Positions 5,560-6,307 of a stretch of 6,307 nucleotides of DNA are shown here, one piece after another. A program made the translations under genes and the position numbers. Origin of the DNA: Caulobacteraceae bacterium (GTDB lineage Bacteria > Pseudomonadota > Alphaproteobacteria > Caulobacterales > Caulobacteraceae). The notes under the pieces are model-generated. The model did not search any database and was not told where the DNA came from. It was given only the letters and a program-made list of their open reading frames with translations. The stretch's first letter is position 1, and each line of letters opens with the position of its first letter. The stretch is taken from the NCBI GenBank assembly GCA_030151985.1, contig JASLDZ010000182.1, positions 1 through 6,307 of the forward strand. The letters run 5' to 3'.

Positions 5560-5562
5560 GCG

Positions 5563-6307
5563 TCAGGCGCCGCTGGAAAGCGCGTCGTCCAGGCGGCCGA
5601 GCGCCTCGTCCCGCCCCAGCGCAGAAAGGGTGGAGGCGAGGTCGGGCGCGGGCGCGCCGCCCGAGAGCACGCCGCGCAGCGCCGGCCCGATCTTGCCCAA
5701 CCCCACGCCCTCGGCCTCGGCGAAGCTGCGGATCTCGGGCTCCAGCATCGCTGGCGTCCAGGCCGGATCGAGCCCCGCCAAGCGGTCGCGCAGCCGGCGC
5801 AGGCGCGCGCGGGTCTCGTCGGTGAGGAGCCTGGTGGTCTTCTCGTCCAGCGCGAGCGGGCGCGACTTCAGCGCGAACAGCGTCATGTCGGCGAGCTGCA
5901 GGATGGTCTGCGCGCCGTCCTTCACCAGCGCGATCACGGGAGCGAGCTTCGCACTCGCGGAAACGTGAACGCCGCGCTTGGCGTGCGCCTCGGCCACAAG
6001 GTCGCTGAGCCGGTGGTCGTCGGCCATGCGGATGTAGCGCTGGTTGATGAAGTTGAGCTTGTCCCAGTCGAGCCGGGCGGGCGCCTTGACCACGTCGGCG
6101 ACGTCGAACCATTCGGCGGCCTGGTCATCCGAGAACACCTCGTCGTCGCCGTGCCCCCAGCCCAGCCGCGCCAGGTAGTTGCGCATGGCCTCGGGCAGGT
6201 AGCCCATCTCGCGGAACTCGCCGACCGCCTGCGCGCCGTGCCGCTTGGAGAGCTTGGCGCCGTCCGGACCGTGGATCAGGGGCACGTGGGCGAAGGCGGG
6301 GACGTCC
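5563..6307 (-). CDS. gltX: Glutamyl-tRNA synthetase, C-terminal half (5' end outside the window)
   Basis: The frame is open to the window edge; 247 of an expected 470 or so residues are visible. It starts within 'DVPAFAHVPLIHGPDGAKLSKRHGA', where KLSKR (visible residues 18-22) is the class I aminoacyl-tRNA synthetase KMSKS-type signature that helps activate the amino acid with ATP. The rest of the catalytic-domain end and start of the anticodon-binding region follow: 'YLARLGWGHGDDEVFS', 'FDVADVVKAPARLDWDKLNFINQRYIR', and a C-terminal helical domain with 'LRRLRDRLAGL'. The enzyme charges tRNA with glutamate. Many Alphaproteobacteria carry two GltX forms, and some also misacylate tRNA(Gln) for later amidation by GatCAB; the visible part does not show which this is. 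An apparent GTG start at 6285 is internal and should not be used. The stop TGA is at 5563-5565, 74 nt before gltA. Confidence 0.96.
   Translation of the reverse strand, partial: DVPAFAHVPLIHGPDGAKLSKRHGAQAVGEFREMGYLPEAMRNYLARLGWGHGDDEVFSDDQAAEWFDVADVVKAPARLDWDKLNFINQRYIRMADDHRLSDLVAEAHAKRGVHVSASAKLAPVIALVKDGAQTILQLADMTLFALKSRPLALDEKTTRLLTDETRARLRRLRDRLAGLDPAWTPAMLEPEIRSFAEAEGVGLGKIGPALRGVLSGGAPAPDLASTLSALGRDEALGRLDDALSSGA

Overview
The window is a stretch of GC-rich chromosome from what looks like an alphaproteobacterium, probably near the Caulobacterales. Four observations point there, and none of them proves it. These are the high GC with G/C-rich third positions, the gltX-gltA adjacency on one strand, a direct-repeat GAAC-N7-GAAC motif of the alphaproteobacterial LexA-box type, and dispersed hairpin repeats like those I recall from such genomes. 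There are six protein genes, two cut by the window edges. No RNA genes, insertion sequences or CRISPR arrays were seen.

Layout: the C-terminal 104 residues of a short-chain dehydrogenase/reductase (+, 1-315); copy 1 of a 148-nt hairpin-rich repeat (330-477); a GNAT acetyltransferase (-, 494-1018); an 80-bp divergent control region with a candidate LexA box (1070-1084); a radical SAM protein of the family described as 'putative DNA modification/repair' (+, 1099-2352); copy 2 of the 148-nt repeat (2369-2516); a DUF4130-UdgX fusion protein of the uracil-DNA glycosylase superfamily (+, 2557-4008); a 121-nt element with perfect 31-nt inverted ends (4031-4151) in a convergent gap; citrate synthase gltA (-, 4187-5488); and the C-terminal half of glutamyl-tRNA synthetase gltX (-, 5563 to past the window end).

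The most interesting part is the radical SAM / DUF4130-UdgX pair. These families are known to occur together, but their joint reaction is, to my knowledge, undescribed. Three sequence features tie the pair to DNA damage. The first is a GAAC-N7-GAAC motif just upstream of the first gene, suggesting SOS control. The second is the KRRLH loop of the UdgX domain, whose histidine in mycobacterial UdgX becomes covalently linked to the DNA after uracil release. The third is the extreme C-terminus of the radical SAM protein, QLELF, which resembles the beta sliding clamp-binding pentapeptide QL[SD]LF. My working model is an SOS-induced, clamp-recruited lesion-handling module. The two genes are separated by a 204-nt gap largely filled by the repeat, which may affect their co-expression.

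The gltX-gltA half is ordinary core metabolism. It carries a possible gltA promoter with a Caulobacter-like -10 element and a small palindrome in the leader.
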